A model generated the notes under the pieces. It was given only the letters and a program-made list of their open reading frames with translations. It was not told where the DNA came from and did not search any database. Below, one piece after another: positions 26,817-35,098 of a DNA stretch of 64,000 bases; positions within the stretch are counted from its first letter, which is position 1; every line of letters begins with the position of its first letter. The stretch lies in assembly GCF_012910785.2 (NCBI RefSeq), contig NZ_WTVH02000008.1, positions 620,001 through 684,000 on the forward strand, given 5' to 3'. The translations under genes and the position numbers were made by a program. This DNA comes from Aromatoleum buckelii. Its GTDB lineage: Bacteria > Pseudomonadota > Gammaproteobacteria > Burkholderiales > Rhodocyclaceae.

Positions 26817-27262
26817 CACAGCACCTGTCTCATGGTTACGCTGATGTCGCCGAAGGTCATGTTGGGCGCGACGAAAGGCACCAGTGAGACGAACTGATAT
26901 CCGGCGACCGTCACGCTTACCAGGTTGATCACACCACTTCCCGTCGCCTGGTTCTGATGGGTCGTCGGACTGCTGATCTGGTCGTGGACCCGGATATGGT
27001 CAGTTGTCAGGCCGGGAGCGAGAGGACTTCCGCTGCATGTGCGATTGCCATATACAGCGAGGCATTTGGCTGTGCCGGATCCCTCCCCGGGGCCCTTTTG
27101 CGTCAAATAGCGGGCGGCATCGCGAGCCGATTTGGCGAGCGTGTTGTACTGGTACATTGCTCGACCGAATTCCGTGATGCCGAACGCGATCAATAAGAGC
27201 GGAATCATTACCAGAGCAAGTTCGACCGCTACCGCGCCGCGCTGCCTATGTCGCATTCTCAT
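26816..27262 (-). CDS. tadE: TadE-like minor pseudopilin
   Basis: A 148-residue protein with a basic start (MRMRHRQRG) and cleavage-site-like RG-AVAVELALVMIPLLLIAFG, including the Glu at +5. The periplasmic part holds two cysteines (KCLAVYGNRTCSG). It begins 9 bases after the tadG stop and is fused to the next gene by the overlapping stop and start. Same role as the other TadE-like protein. Confidence 0.85.
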   Translation of the reverse strand: MRMRHRQRGAVAVELALVMIPLLLIAFGITEFGRAMYQYNTLAKSARDAARYLTQKGPGEGSGTAKCLAVYGNRTCSGSPLAPGLTTDHIRVHDQISSPTTHQNQATGSGVINLVSVTVAGYQFVSLVPFVAPNMTFGDISVTMRQVL

Positions 27263-27271
27263 CGTCGTGTC

Positions 27272-28534
27272 CTATTGGACAAGTGAGGGTACAAGCGGGC
27301 CGATACTGCCCGGGCCTCCCACTGAGCCGGACGTCGCGCACGGGCTCGACGGATCTGTCGCGCTGCCGCGGTATTCCAGCCAGACCTCTTCCCCTGAAGC
27401 AGGGCCGTTGTCATTGCTCAGGGGATGGAGCATCAGTACACAGGCATAGCCGAGAATCGGAACGGTCTGTGGATTCGAAGTTTTCCAGCTCTCGCAATCC
27501 ACGACCGGCACCACTACGGTCCGGCGATCTGCACCGAAATTCTTGTGACCGGATTGATCGATCGGGTTATAGCCATTTAACGCAGGCCCTTGATAGGGGC
27601 TGTATTGCGACCGCGCCGTGCGATAGTTCGAAATGTCGCCAGCGCCCGCATAGGCATTGAACTTCGCGGGCCACGACGCGGCGGTGTAGCTCATTCCGGT
27701 CCAGTCGGGTGGCGCGGAACTGAACGAATCGCTGCCTTTGTAAAGACCGAAACGTGTGTTCCACGCTTTGCCGAGCGACGCGATATTGCCCTGCTGCCCG
27801 ACCTGGGTTCCCGTGCCTGCAGGCGGAAGGGCGCATTGCCCCGAGCCTTTCAGGATTTCGGCGAGTTCACTCGCGCCTCCGCCGTCGTTCGGACTGAAGT
27901 CGATCCAGTCGAAACTCCCTGTTGCTGATTCGGTCAGCTTGCTCGTCACCCATTGGCCGACTTGAAGACCGTCGAGCGGAGAACTGACGGGTGCCGCGGG
28001 CGGTTTGCACAGACCGATCGGAATCGCACAACTTGTTTGAGCATTGCGCAAAGTGGCAACCGCATATGCCGAAACATCCTTGGGACCTTGTCCGAGGACT
28101 TGCATGAACCAGGGAGGAATGTCCTCCGCACGGGCGATGCACATGACGAACCGGGAGCTCACGTCGGCGCTTCCGCTCGGCTGATATGCCGCGTTGGGGG
28201 CGAGCGCGGTGTAGAACCGGACGTCCCCGGGAGCAATCGAAATTGCAGTGTCCTGGAAGTCGTGTGAATTTCGCGCTGCAACCGCAATTCCGGCGGCGAC
28301 CGCATTATCCAGATAGCTTGCGGAGCAGAGCCCCGCAGAAGGATCGCAGGTGAGTTCGCGCGAGGCGGCCAGCGCGCAGGCATCGGCTGCGTTCTGCAGC
28401 TCTGTCTTATTCACGTAGAGGTGGCTGAGGTCGAGCGCGAGGCCCGCGAAGCCGACGAGCGCCACAAGTGAAAGGGCCGTGATGATCGCGACCACACCGC
28501 GCTGTGATTCACGACCCGCGTGACGATTCCGCAT
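27272..28534 (-). CDS. tadG: TadG-like pilus-associated protein
   Basis: A 420-residue protein beginning RESQRGVVAIITALSLVALVGFAGLALDL (in part), the TadG/TadE_like N-terminal helix, followed by NKTELQNAADACALAASREL, the conserved segment after that helix. The remaining 340 residues are periplasmic, rich in Ser, Gly and Asn, with several cysteines (LTCDPSAGLC, CAIPIGLCKPP). It has no clear von Willebrand A domain, unlike some TadG proteins. It lies 24 bases after the small lipoprotein gene. Confidence 0.85.
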   Translation of the reverse strand: MRNRHAGRESQRGVVAIITALSLVALVGFAGLALDLSHLYVNKTELQNAADACALAASRELTCDPSAGLCSASYLDNAVAAGIAVAARNSHDFQDTAISIAPGDVRFYTALAPNAAYQPSGSADVSSRFVMCIARAEDIPPWFMQVLGQGPKDVSAYAVATLRNAQTSCAIPIGLCKPPAAPVSSPLDGLQVGQWVTSKLTESATGSFDWIDFSPNDGGGASELAEILKGSGQCALPPAGTGTQVGQQGNIASLGKAWNTRFGLYKGSDSFSSAPPDWTGMSYTAASWPAKFNAYAGAGDISNYRTARSQYSPYQGPALNGYNPIDQSGHKNFGADRRTVVVPVVDCESWKTSNPQTVPILGYACVLMLHPLSNDNGPASGEEVWLEYRGSATDPSSPCATSGSVGGPGSIGPLVPSLVQ

Positions 28535-28558
28535 AGCGCCGCTCCCGTCCCTTATTTG

Positions 28559-28837
28559 TCACTGCCCCGAAGCACCGATGCCGATCGTCATAATGCTCGC
28601 CTGCGGTTCGGGGGTCGTGTAGCTCTTTGCATACTCACCCATCGCACCTTGCGCCGCCTTGCCATCGATACCAGCGACGGGATCGGTGTTTTTCGACGCC
28701 TCGGGGAAAATAATTTGCTGCGCTGCGGTCGTGCGTGCAGCTTCACCGAAGCGCGAATCCCAGTTCGGTGAGGTGGCGACGCAGCCCGTAAGGGCGAGCG
28801 CTGCGAGCGCGGCAGTCAGTCTTGCGAATGCATTCAT
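28559..28837 (-). CDS. Small lipoprotein in the RcpB/CpaD position of the Tad locus
   Basis: A 92-residue lipoprotein with lipobox LALTGCVA (lipidation at about C19), preceded by AGGAG. After the signal comes SPNWDSRFGEAARTTAAQQIIFPEAS, a pattern also found near the N-terminal part of CpaD/RcpB-type proteins, but the protein is far shorter than CpaD (about 200 residues). It sits between the secretin and tadG, exactly where rcpB/cpaD is usually found. It may do the reduced job of a secretin-associated lipoprotein; this is inferred from position. Confidence 0.75.
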   Translation of the reverse strand: MNAFARLTAALAALALTGCVATSPNWDSRFGEAARTTAAQQIIFPEASKNTDPVAGIDGKAAQGAMGEYAKSYTTPEPQASIMTIGIGASGQ

Positions 28838-28847
28838 GGTCTGCTCC

Positions 28848-30548
28848 TCATTTCGGCTCAAAGCCGCCGCGGGCGGAATTTTCCGCACCGGGCAAGAGAT
28901 CAAGATGGTCCGCCGGAGCGCGCCCCTCGCCTTCGATTTTTCCGCGCCAGATCACATCACTGCGGCTCGGTTCGACGTAGTTGTCGGTCGGCAGCGCGTA
29001 GTCCTCGGGCAGCGGCTTGACCAGGCGCGGAGTGATGACGAATACGAGTTCGGAGCGGTCGGTCTGGAACTCGGTGCTGCGGAACAGCGCGCCGAGCACG
29101 GGCAACTCGCCGAGGAACGGGAACGCCCGGATGTTCGTCGTCGTGTTGTTCTTGATCAGGCCGCCGATCGCGAAGCTCTGGCCGTCCCGAAGCTGGACCG
29201 TGGTGAAAGCGCGGCGCGTCGTGAAGGAAGGCAGGATCGCGAGGCCGTTCACCCCCGGGGCGCTCAACCCGACGCCTTCGCGGTTCAGTTCTGAGACCTC
29301 CGGTCGCACGGCGAGGTTGATGCGCCCGCCTTCGAGCACCGTCGGCGTGAATTTCACCGAAACGCCGAACTCCTTTTCCTCCAGCGTCACCGTCCTCGTC
29401 CCGCCGTCGTTTTGCGAGACGGGGATGAAGATCTTGCCACCGGCGAGGAAGCTGCCTTCCTGGCCGCTGATCGCCATGACCGTCGGTTCGGCGAGAATCT
29501 TGACGAGACCATCGTTCTTTTGCGCATCGACGCCGATCAGCGTGCTGTTCTTGCCCGAGATCAGCGGTACGGTCGTCGCGTCGCCGCCGATCGTCGCGTT
29601 GCCGATCGGCGCCGTGATCGCGCTGGTGCCGCTGGCGTTGCTGATCGAATCGACGATGCCGCCGCCGACGCGTGCGCCGACGGTTCCCGACACCTGTCCC
29701 CCGACTGGGCTCTTGCCTCCGAACACGCCCGACAGGAAGCGGATCATCGTGCCGTCCCCCGCGGCATAGGCGCGGGAGAAATCGATGCCGAATCGGTCCA
29801 TCACCGCTTTCGACACCTCGGCGACTTTCACTTCCAGCATCACCTGCTGGGGCGCTCCGACGCGGAGCATGTTGAGGACGCGCGCGTTGCGCCCGTTTTC
29901 TCCCCCGCCGCCATCGCGAACGTATGCGGATGCAATCTCGACGGCTCGATCGACCTTCGTCGCATCGCTGACAGTCCCGGTCAGCACGAGCGAGTCGTAT
30001 GCCGAACTGACCTTGATCCCGGTTTCGTCCGGGAGCAGCGCTGTCAAGGCGCCCTGCACCGAAGTCACGTCCATCGCAACCGTGACGTCGAGCGCGGTGC
30101 AGCCGCCTGAGCGGTCGACGAGCACGACGTTCGTCGAGCCGACGCTCTTGCCGAGCAGATAGATCTCGTTCGGGCTCAACAGCAGCACGTCGACCTGCGC
30201 GACGCCGGGCCGGCCGTCGCTCTGCTTTGCCTGCTGTGCGCCCTTGTCGTCCTTTGCCGGTTCCGCGCTTGGGCGCGCCGCCTGCGCATTGTCGGGGTTC
30301 CCGAGCAGGATGCGGGTGACCGGGACTTCCGGCCGGATCACCGACGATTTGCCGACGGGGATCGTGACCATCGGGGCGATTTCGACGCGCCCGCAGGGCG
30401 AACCGTTCGTGGTCGCGACGGAGACCCTCGGCGCTGCGGGTGAGGTGCCGATGGCTGCGGGCGCCGAGGCCGGCAGCAGCAGCGCCAGCGCTATGAAAGC
30501 TCCGGCCCGTATGGAACGATGACGTCTGTGTAGGTTGTTCGTGCTCAT
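28848..30548 (-). CDS. rcpA: Tad pilus outer-membrane secretin RcpA/CpaC
   Basis: A 566-residue secretin with a signal peptide (IALALLLPASAPAAIG). Start at 30548 with AGGGAA upstream. The N-terminal domain contains the pilus secretin signature (SVIRPEVPVTRILLGNPDNAQ), the middle has BON/N-domain repeats (SAYDSLVLTGTVSDATKVDRAVEIA region), and the C-terminal half the secretin core (VKILAEPTVMAISGQEGSFLAGG in part, TPTVLEGGRINLAVRPEVSEL in part, FPFLGELPVLGALFRS). It forms the multimeric outer-membrane pore for the Flp fibre. Ends 10 bases before the small lipoprotein. Confidence 0.95.
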   Translation of the reverse strand: MSTNNLHRRHRSIRAGAFIALALLLPASAPAAIGTSPAAPRVSVATTNGSPCGRVEIAPMVTIPVGKSSVIRPEVPVTRILLGNPDNAQAARPSAEPAKDDKGAQQAKQSDGRPGVAQVDVLLLSPNEIYLLGKSVGSTNVVLVDRSGGCTALDVTVAMDVTSVQGALTALLPDETGIKVSSAYDSLVLTGTVSDATKVDRAVEIASAYVRDGGGGENGRNARVLNMLRVGAPQQVMLEVKVAEVSKAVMDRFGIDFSRAYAAGDGTMIRFLSGVFGGKSPVGGQVSGTVGARVGGGIVDSISNASGTSAITAPIGNATIGGDATTVPLISGKNSTLIGVDAQKNDGLVKILAEPTVMAISGQEGSFLAGGKIFIPVSQNDGGTRTVTLEEKEFGVSVKFTPTVLEGGRINLAVRPEVSELNREGVGLSAPGVNGLAILPSFTTRRAFTTVQLRDGQSFAIGGLIKNNTTTNIRAFPFLGELPVLGALFRSTEFQTDRSELVFVITPRLVKPLPEDYALPTDNYVEPSRSDVIWRGKIEGEGRAPADHLDLLPGAENSARGGFEPK

Positions 30549-30583
30549 GATGTTCCCTGCGCTCGGCAATCGTTTGGAAGCGA

Positions 30584-31432
30584 TTAGAAGCATTCGTTGA
30601 CCTTGGAGACGCCGCGGATCACCTCGACGCAGACCTGCTGCTTCGGGGCGACCGTGGGGGCAGGGGGTTTTGCAGCAACGCGGCGCGGTGCGGCAGGCTT
30701 GGCCGGCGGTGCTGCGGGAGGCTCGTCGAATGTGCGCAGCAGCATCGCTTTCGTGATGCCCACCGTGTCCGTCGGGTTCGAGTCGATCTGGTTGCGCAGC
30801 ACCAGCGACAGGTTGCCGACGCTGCGCGCGAGGTCGAGCCGCTCAGCCTGTTCGGGCGTCACTTCGAGCGTCACCGCATTGACGACTTTCGGCTTCGTCT
30901 CGTCGCGGTTCGCTTCCTGCGCGACGGCGAGCACGAGGATGCGTTCGAGGACGATCTTCGAGATCATCTGGTCCGTATTGTTGCGGTTCGCGCCGGTGTT
31001 TTCGGTATTGACCATGATGTCGACGTAGTTGCCGGGCAGCGTGAAGCCGGCGACGCCGATGACGTCATTGACGCGCACGGTGATCGCGCGCTTGCCTTCC
31101 GGCACTACCGCGGACAGGCCGCCTTTCGTGCCCTCCGGTGCGAGGCGCGATTCGAGGACCGGTTCGCCGGGCTGGATGCCGGTGATCGCGACGCGGCCGT
31201 CGAGCTTCGCGAGGTCGTTGAACGCGCCGGCCGGGATGCTGCCGGACGGCCATTCGACGAGGCGGATCGCCTCCGGCGCGATGCGGCTGCCGAGCTGCAG
31301 CTCGACGGCGGCGACCGCGATGCGATTGCCGTCGCCGGCGGACTTCGCCTGCAGCCAGCGCGTGCCGAGCACGACTGCCGCAAGGCCGGCGAGCATCGCG
31401 ACCAAAAGAAAGCCCATCCCTTTTGCCTTCAT
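30584..31432 (-). CDS. rcpC: RcpC/CpaB pilus assembly protein
   Basis: A 282-residue periplasmic protein with one N-terminal helix (GMGFLLVAMLAGLAAVVLG) and an SAF domain (AAVELQLGSRIAPEAIRLVEWP, AITGIQPGEPVLESRLAPEG) followed by the CpaB/RcpC region (PEGKRAITVRVNDVIGVAGF, GNYVDIMV). Start at 31432, six bases after AAGGGG, in preference to the in-frame ATG two codons upstream. The tail is Pro/Ala/Lys rich and ends in two cysteines. Such proteins stabilise the secretin and may bind peptidoglycan through the SAF domain. Confidence 0.92.
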   Translation of the reverse strand: MKAKGMGFLLVAMLAGLAAVVLGTRWLQAKSAGDGNRIAVAAVELQLGSRIAPEAIRLVEWPSGSIPAGAFNDLAKLDGRVAITGIQPGEPVLESRLAPEGTKGGLSAVVPEGKRAITVRVNDVIGVAGFTLPGNYVDIMVNTENTGANRNNTDQMISKIVLERILVLAVAQEANRDETKPKVVNAVTLEVTPEQAERLDLARSVGNLSLVLRNQIDSNPTDTVGITKAMLLRTFDEPPAAPPAKPAAPRRVAAKPPAPTVAPKQQVCVEVIRGVSKVNECF

Positions 31433-31554
31433 GTGCATCCCCTTGTTTCATGTCGCGGCGCATGCCCGGCGACCGGACAAAGCCCGCGGTGCTGCTCCGG
31501 TGAAAACCGGCGACCGCCCATGCGGCCACCGGCCCCCCTCCCCCGGTTCGCGCC

Positions 31555-32862
31555 CTATCGGGTCGCGAAGTAGTTATGCCAGGCCCACTCCAGAGCTTCC
31601 GGCGTCAGACGCGCCGGTTCGCCGAGGTAGCGGGCGAGATCGGCGATCTGGTTCACCAGGTCGCGCGGGTAGCACGCGAGCAGCGGCTGCCCGTGCGCCT
31701 TGTGGTAATCGTTCAACAGCATCTGGAACGCGCTTTCATCGAACGGCACGTCGCGTGCGTCGCAGACTCGCGTGAAAATCTCCCGGTATTCGTGCTCGTC
31801 CATCGGCCCGATGTGGATCTTGTAGCCGAGCCGGCGCAGGAAAGCCGGGTCGGCGACGTCGGCCGGCATCAGGTTCGTCGAGAACACCAGCACGACGTCG
31901 AACGGCAGCGCGAACTTCGTGCCGCTGTGCAGTGCGAGGTAGTCGTGGTGCCGGTCCATCGGCACGATCCAGCGGTTCATCAGCTGCTCGGGCGTGACGA
32001 TCTGCCGGCCGAGGTCGTCGACGACGAACAGACCATTGTTCGCCTTCACGTGCGGCGGCGCCTGGTAGAAGCCGCTGCTCGCGTCGTAGTCGAGGTCGAG
32101 CATGCGCAGCGTCAGCTCGCCGCCGGTGATCGCGACCGGCCGTTTGCAGCGCACCCAGCGCAGATCCGGCCGCATCAGGTTGTCGAGCGCGGCAGGGCGG
32201 CGGTCGTCCTCAATCGGCGTGTGAATCAGCGGGTCGAACACCTGGATGATCTCGCCATCGACGAGGATCGCGTGCGGCACGGCGATATCGCCGTCGAGCA
32301 GCAATGCGAGCCGCTCGGCGAGATAAGTCTTGCCGGCGCCAGCCGGGCCGTACAGGAACAGCGCGCGGCCCGACCCCATCGCCGCGCCGAGCTGGTCGCG
32401 CACTTCCGGCTTGACGATCAGACCGCGAAACGCCTCGTTTACACCGTCGCGTGTCACTCGCATCTTCGTCACCGACTGGCGCTCGACCTGCGCGACATAC
32501 GCCGTGAGGCCGACCGGCGCGGCGCCGGCGTACTTGCAGCGGCCGAGGTATTCGACCGCGCGGGCGCGACCGGCGTCGGTCAGTTCATACAGAATGTCGC
32601 CGTCCGTCTCGCCGCGGCGCAGCACTTCGCACAGCCGCTCCGCGCGCATGAACGCGAGCAGGCTTTCGAGCACAGTCGCCGGCAGGCGCATCTGCTGCGA
32701 CAGCTCGGTCAGCCGCATCTGGCCGCGCACGAACAAGAGCTTCGCCGCAAGCTCGACGAGGAACAGCAGCGGCAGGCCGGTTTCTTCGAGCGTGCGCGGG
32801 GCGCGCGGGAACGCGGCGGCTTCGTCGAGAGGGATCACGCGGGCGGCGGATGGTGCATTCAT
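31555..32862 (-). CDS. AAA ATPase of the Tad locus
   Basis: A 435-residue cytosolic protein. Residues 25-110 look like a winged-helix region (LFVRGQMRLTELSQQMRLP, YELTDAGRARA), followed by an AAA+ domain with Walker A GPAGAGKT (172-179) and Walker B-like VVDDLG (280-285), then VLVFSTNLMPADVADPAFLRRLGYKI, typical of MoxR-like/AAA 5 ATPases. It has no counterpart in the classic tad gene set but is embedded between tadV and rcpC on the same strand. Its winged helix suggests a regulatory or remodelling ATPase. Function unknown. Confidence 0.82.
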   Translation of the reverse strand: MNAPSAARVIPLDEAAAFPRAPRTLEETGLPLLFLVELAAKLLFVRGQMRLTELSQQMRLPATVLESLLAFMRAERLCEVLRRGETDGDILYELTDAGRARAVEYLGRCKYAGAAPVGLTAYVAQVERQSVTKMRVTRDGVNEAFRGLIVKPEVRDQLGAAMGSGRALFLYGPAGAGKTYLAERLALLLDGDIAVPHAILVDGEIIQVFDPLIHTPIEDDRRPAALDNLMRPDLRWVRCKRPVAITGGELTLRMLDLDYDASSGFYQAPPHVKANNGLFVVDDLGRQIVTPEQLMNRWIVPMDRHHDYLALHSGTKFALPFDVVLVFSTNLMPADVADPAFLRRLGYKIHIGPMDEHEYREIFTRVCDARDVPFDESAFQMLLNDYHKAHGQPLLACYPRDLVNQIADLARYLGEPARLTPEALEWAWHNYFATR

Positions 32863-32885
32863 GACGAGTTCCGGCAAGTTTCCAT

Positions 32886-33464
32886 TCAACTCAGCGCCCA
32901 GCCGCCGGAGCGGACGAGGATCAGTTGCAGCACGACGCCGGCGGCAATCGCGACGGCATAAGGCATGCGGCCGGCGGTCTGCGCGAGCGGCTCGAAGCGC
33001 GGGCTGTCGCCCCCCGCTGCGCGCACCGCGCTCGTCGTCAGCATGAAGCGCAGGTTCGTCGCGAGCTGGCGGAACGAGCGCTGCCACAGCGCCATGACGA
33101 ATGCGAGCACGCCACCGGCGAGGAAGGTCAGTACGACGACACCCAGCGTCTGCAGCGGACCGAGAAACGCGCCGACCATCATCATCAGCTTGACGTCGCC
33201 GGCTCCCATCGCGCGCAACGCGTAGAGGGGAAACAGCGCTGCGAAGCCGACGGCGATTCCGGCGGAAACCATAACAAGTGTTACGCCAGAAGAAATTGAA
33301 GTCGAGTCATTCAGGCCGGAAAAGAGGCAAGTAAAAAGCGCGGCAGACATGCCTGCGAAAATAAGAAAGTTAGGCACGCGGCGAAAACGAACATCCATGT
33401 AGACTGCAAGCGCAAGCGCAAACAGCAGAGGCAACCAAGCACCTTCAATTTTCACGTTCGCCAA
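32886..33464 (-). CDS. tadV: Prepilin peptidase TadV/CpaA
   Basis: A 192-residue polytopic aspartic protease of the A24 family. Both catalytic aspartates are visible: the first in MDVRFRRVPN (about residue 20) and the second in GAGDVKLMMM. There is no N-methylation domain, as expected for the Tad type. It removes the leader of the Flp pilins and the TadE/F pseudopilins. Upstream is the flp gene, separated by a hairpin at 33486-33519; downstream is the AAA ATPase after 23 bases. Confidence 0.92.
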   Translation of the reverse strand: MANVKIEGAWLPLLFALALAVYMDVRFRRVPNFLIFAGMSAALFTCLFSGLNDSTSISSGVTLVMVSAGIAVGFAALFPLYALRAMGAGDVKLMMMVGAFLGPLQTLGVVVLTFLAGGVLAFVMALWQRSFRQLATNLRFMLTTSAVRAAGGDSPRFEPLAQTAGRMPYAVAIAAGVVLQLILVRSGGWALS

Positions 33465-33485
33465 CCTATGATCTCAGTGAAGATA

Positions 33486-33519
33486 CGTGGCGCTTTGAAG
33501 GAAATCACTAAGCGCCACG
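33486..33519. other. Stem-loop between flp and tadV
   Basis: CGTGGCGCTT (33486-33495) pairs perfectly with AAGCGCCACG (33510-33519) across a 14-base loop. In the leftward tad transcript the stem is not followed by a T-run, so it is unlikely to be a full terminator; on the opposite strand a GCGCTTTTTTTAT follows it. It most likely protects the 3' end of an abundant flp message or attenuates read-through into tadV. Confidence 0.6.
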
Positions 33520-33527
33520 CGCTTTTT

Positions 33528-33689
33528 TTATAGTTCAGCTGCGATCGCATTAAAGAGGGCGAGAAGGTTCGTGCCAACCAGCTTCACGCCTGCGATAATC
33601 ACTACTGCAATTAGCGCGGCGATCAGGCCATATTCAATCGCCGTCACGCCTTCTTCGTCCCGAACAAACCGCTTCATCATTTCCAGCAT
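33528..33689 (-). CDS. flp: Flp type IVb pilin (first copy)
   Basis: A 53-residue major pilin: short leader MLEMMKRFVRDEEG, then VTAIEYGLIAALIAVVIIAGV with Glu at +5 and the Tyr after it, the Flp signature. AGGAGATAATT precedes the ATG at 33689. Cleavage between Gly14 and Val15 by TadV would leave a 39-residue pilin. Short C-terminal part FNAIAAEL. A second, divergent Flp lies upstream. Confidence 0.95.
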   Translation of the reverse strand: MLEMMKRFVRDEEGVTAIEYGLIAALIAVVIIAGVKLVGTNLLALFNAIAAEL

Positions 33690-33805
33690 AATTATCTCCT
33701 TCATTTTGAAAAACCGCCGGACCTCCCGGCAACCAACCGGAGCGGGAGGCCCGTTCCGGAAAACTGCTGCGAGGTTTTCGGCCTCGCAGTGAAATCGTCG
33801 CCCAC

Positions 33806-33997
33806 TCACGACACCGCGTCGGAAACTTTCGTCGCGACGTCGCCGTAAAGCGCTTCGACACTGTCACCGAGCAACGCGACCGAACCCACGATTGCCCCGA
33901 AGATCAGCGCCCCCAGCAGCGCATATTCGATCGACGTGACGCCGTCCTGGTCTTCGATGAATCCTTTCAGCAGTCCGGCAATTCGCCTGGTTTTCAT
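33806..33997 (-). CDS. flp2: Flp type IVb pilin (second copy)
   Basis: A 63-residue pilin with leader MKTRRIAGLLKGFIEDQDG and mature start VTSIEYALLGALIFGAIVGSV. The C-terminus (LYGDVATKVSDAVS) differs from the other Flp, so the two are not a recent duplication. It is the first gene of the tad operon; a 15-base palindrome lies 40 bases upstream. One Flp is probably the main subunit and the other a minor or alternative one. Confidence 0.92.
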   Translation of the reverse strand: MKTRRIAGLLKGFIEDQDGVTSIEYALLGALIFGAIVGSVALLGDSVEALYGDVATKVSDAVS

Positions 33998-34036
33998 CGC
34001 TTTCGTCCTGTCCTGCGGCTTGACTTCAGATTAGGC

Positions 34037-34051
34037 GCCGAACGGTTCGGC
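34037..34051. promoter_or_regulatory. 15-base palindrome upstream of the tad operon
   Basis: GCCGAAC-G-GTTCGGC is a perfect 7-bp inverted repeat around one base, 40 bases upstream of the first flp start. It is placed to be an operator in the leader or promoter of the tad operon, or a small RNA hairpin near the 5' end. Confidence 0.4.
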
Positions 34052-34074
34052 AACATCGGCAATTGCGCCCGTTT

Positions 34075-34464
34075 TTAGTAGTCATATGCGCCACAGGTGC
34101 TTGTGACATTTGTCACGCTTGGGGAGGTGGCGCCGGAGGTGCCGAGATGATGCGCGTCGCGGTCTCGAGCTCTTTTTCGGAGAAGGCCGTGACTGTTCCC
34201 TGCCGATGTCACCGAAGATTTCGCGCCACACTCATCCCAATCGAACCCCGCCGCTTCGTCCCGGGTTTCAAGCGTCGGCATCCGCAGCAGGACGAGCACC
34301 GCAACGACGATTTCGGCCAGGCTGAACAGCAGCTTGCTCGTCATGCCGGTTTCGGCGAACGCGCCGAGGTGCGAGATTGCGAACAGCAGCAGCAGCGCGG
34401 AGGAAATCGCGCCGAGCGTGGACTGGGTTTGCGGCGACAACCTGTTTTTCGGCGAGGGCGTCAC
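34075..34464 (-). CDS. Small membrane protein of the tad regulatory block
   Basis: A 129-residue protein starting at GTG 34464 with AGGAGA 8 bases upstream. Two hydrophobic segments (TLGAISSALLLLFAISHLGAF and SLAEIVVAVLVLLRMP) suggest two membrane helices; the last 60 residues are polar and look unstructured. No family recognised. It is on the same strand as the tad operon and immediately upstream of it; the CRP-like palindrome at 34103-34116 overlaps its 3' coding end, so the extreme C-terminus is less certain. Confidence 0.5.
   Translation of the reverse strand: MTPSPKNRLSPQTQSTLGAISSALLLLFAISHLGAFAETGMTSKLLFSLAEIVVAVLVLLRMPTLETRDEAAGFDWDECGAKSSVTSAGNSHGLLRKRARDRDAHHLGTSGATSPSVTNVTSTCGAYDY
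34103..34116. promoter_or_regulatory. TGAC-N4-GTCA palindrome, site 1 (CRP-like)
   Basis: GTGACA-TT-TGTCAC is a perfect palindrome; read as TGTGA-CATTTG-TCACG it also matches the CRP/Vfr consensus TGTGA-N6-TCACA at 9 of 10 positions. It lies 106 bases upstream of the first flp start. Confidence 0.55.
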
Positions 34465-34673
34465 GGTTAGATCTCCTGATGCCGGGCGGGAATGACGATA
34501 GAAAACGGCCGTCGATGCTCCTTCGGGATGCCGTGGGGGGCGCCAGGGCGAGGGTTTCAGCTACCGTTCGCCCGGTGCCCGTTTGGCATTTCCTTCATGT
34601 TCGCCGGAGGTTCAGGATTCGGCATCGGCTGATGCGACTAATCGGCGTGGGCGCGTTCGACCGGTTGGACCCA

Positions 34674-34685
34674 TGACATTTGTCA
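34674..34685. promoter_or_regulatory. TGAC-N4-GTCA palindrome, site 2 (CRP-like)
   Basis: TGACATTTGTCA, identical over 12 bases to site 1 and sharing the following C-G. It lies just beyond the 3' end of the receiver gene and 210 bases upstream of the small membrane protein gene. Confidence 0.5.
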
Positions 34686-34699
34686 CGGGCTTCGGCGGT

Positions 34700-35098
34700 T
34701 CAGAGCGCGGCGAGGCGGATCGCGGCGATCAGTTCGTCGCCTGGCGCGGTCTTCGAAACGAAGCCGGCGGCGCCGAGGCGCTGCGCGCGCAGGCGCGCAC
34801 GCGGTTCGCCGAGGCACGTGAAGACGACGACCGCGGCATTGCAGCAGATGCGGAACAGCGGGATCAGCACGATGCCGTCTTCGCCGCCCAGGTTGGCATC
34901 GAGGACGATGACGTGCGGACGAACAGTTCGCGCAAGTTCGAGCGCCTGCCGGACGGAGCGGGCCTGCCCGGTCACGCGCATCCGCGGGGCTTCGCTCTCG
35001 ATCAGTGCGGTCACCCCTGCAAGGATCACGGGCTGATCGTCGACGAGCAGGATTTCGATCGGTGGAGCCAGAGCGCTCGACAAGATGGCATGCTCCAC
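34700..35098 (-). CDS. Stand-alone receiver-domain response regulator
   Basis: A 132-residue single-domain receiver with the acidic pair D20-D21, phospho-acceptor D67 (VIVLDANLGG), T94 and K116 in the expected positions. No output domain follows; the stop comes right after the last helix (AAIRLAAL). The start is a GTG at 35098 with no strong ribosome binding site. It resembles the receiver of NarL-type regulators. Presumably it is phosphorylated by the histidine kinase at 37264-38979 and acts as a phosphate sink or by protein contact. Confidence 0.8.
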   Translation of the reverse strand: MEHAILSSALAPPIEILLVDDQPVILAGVTALIESEAPRMRVTGQARSVRQALELARTVRPHVIVLDANLGGEDGIVLIPLFRICCNAAVVVFTCLGEPRARLRAQRLGAAGFVSKTAPGDELIAAIRLAAL

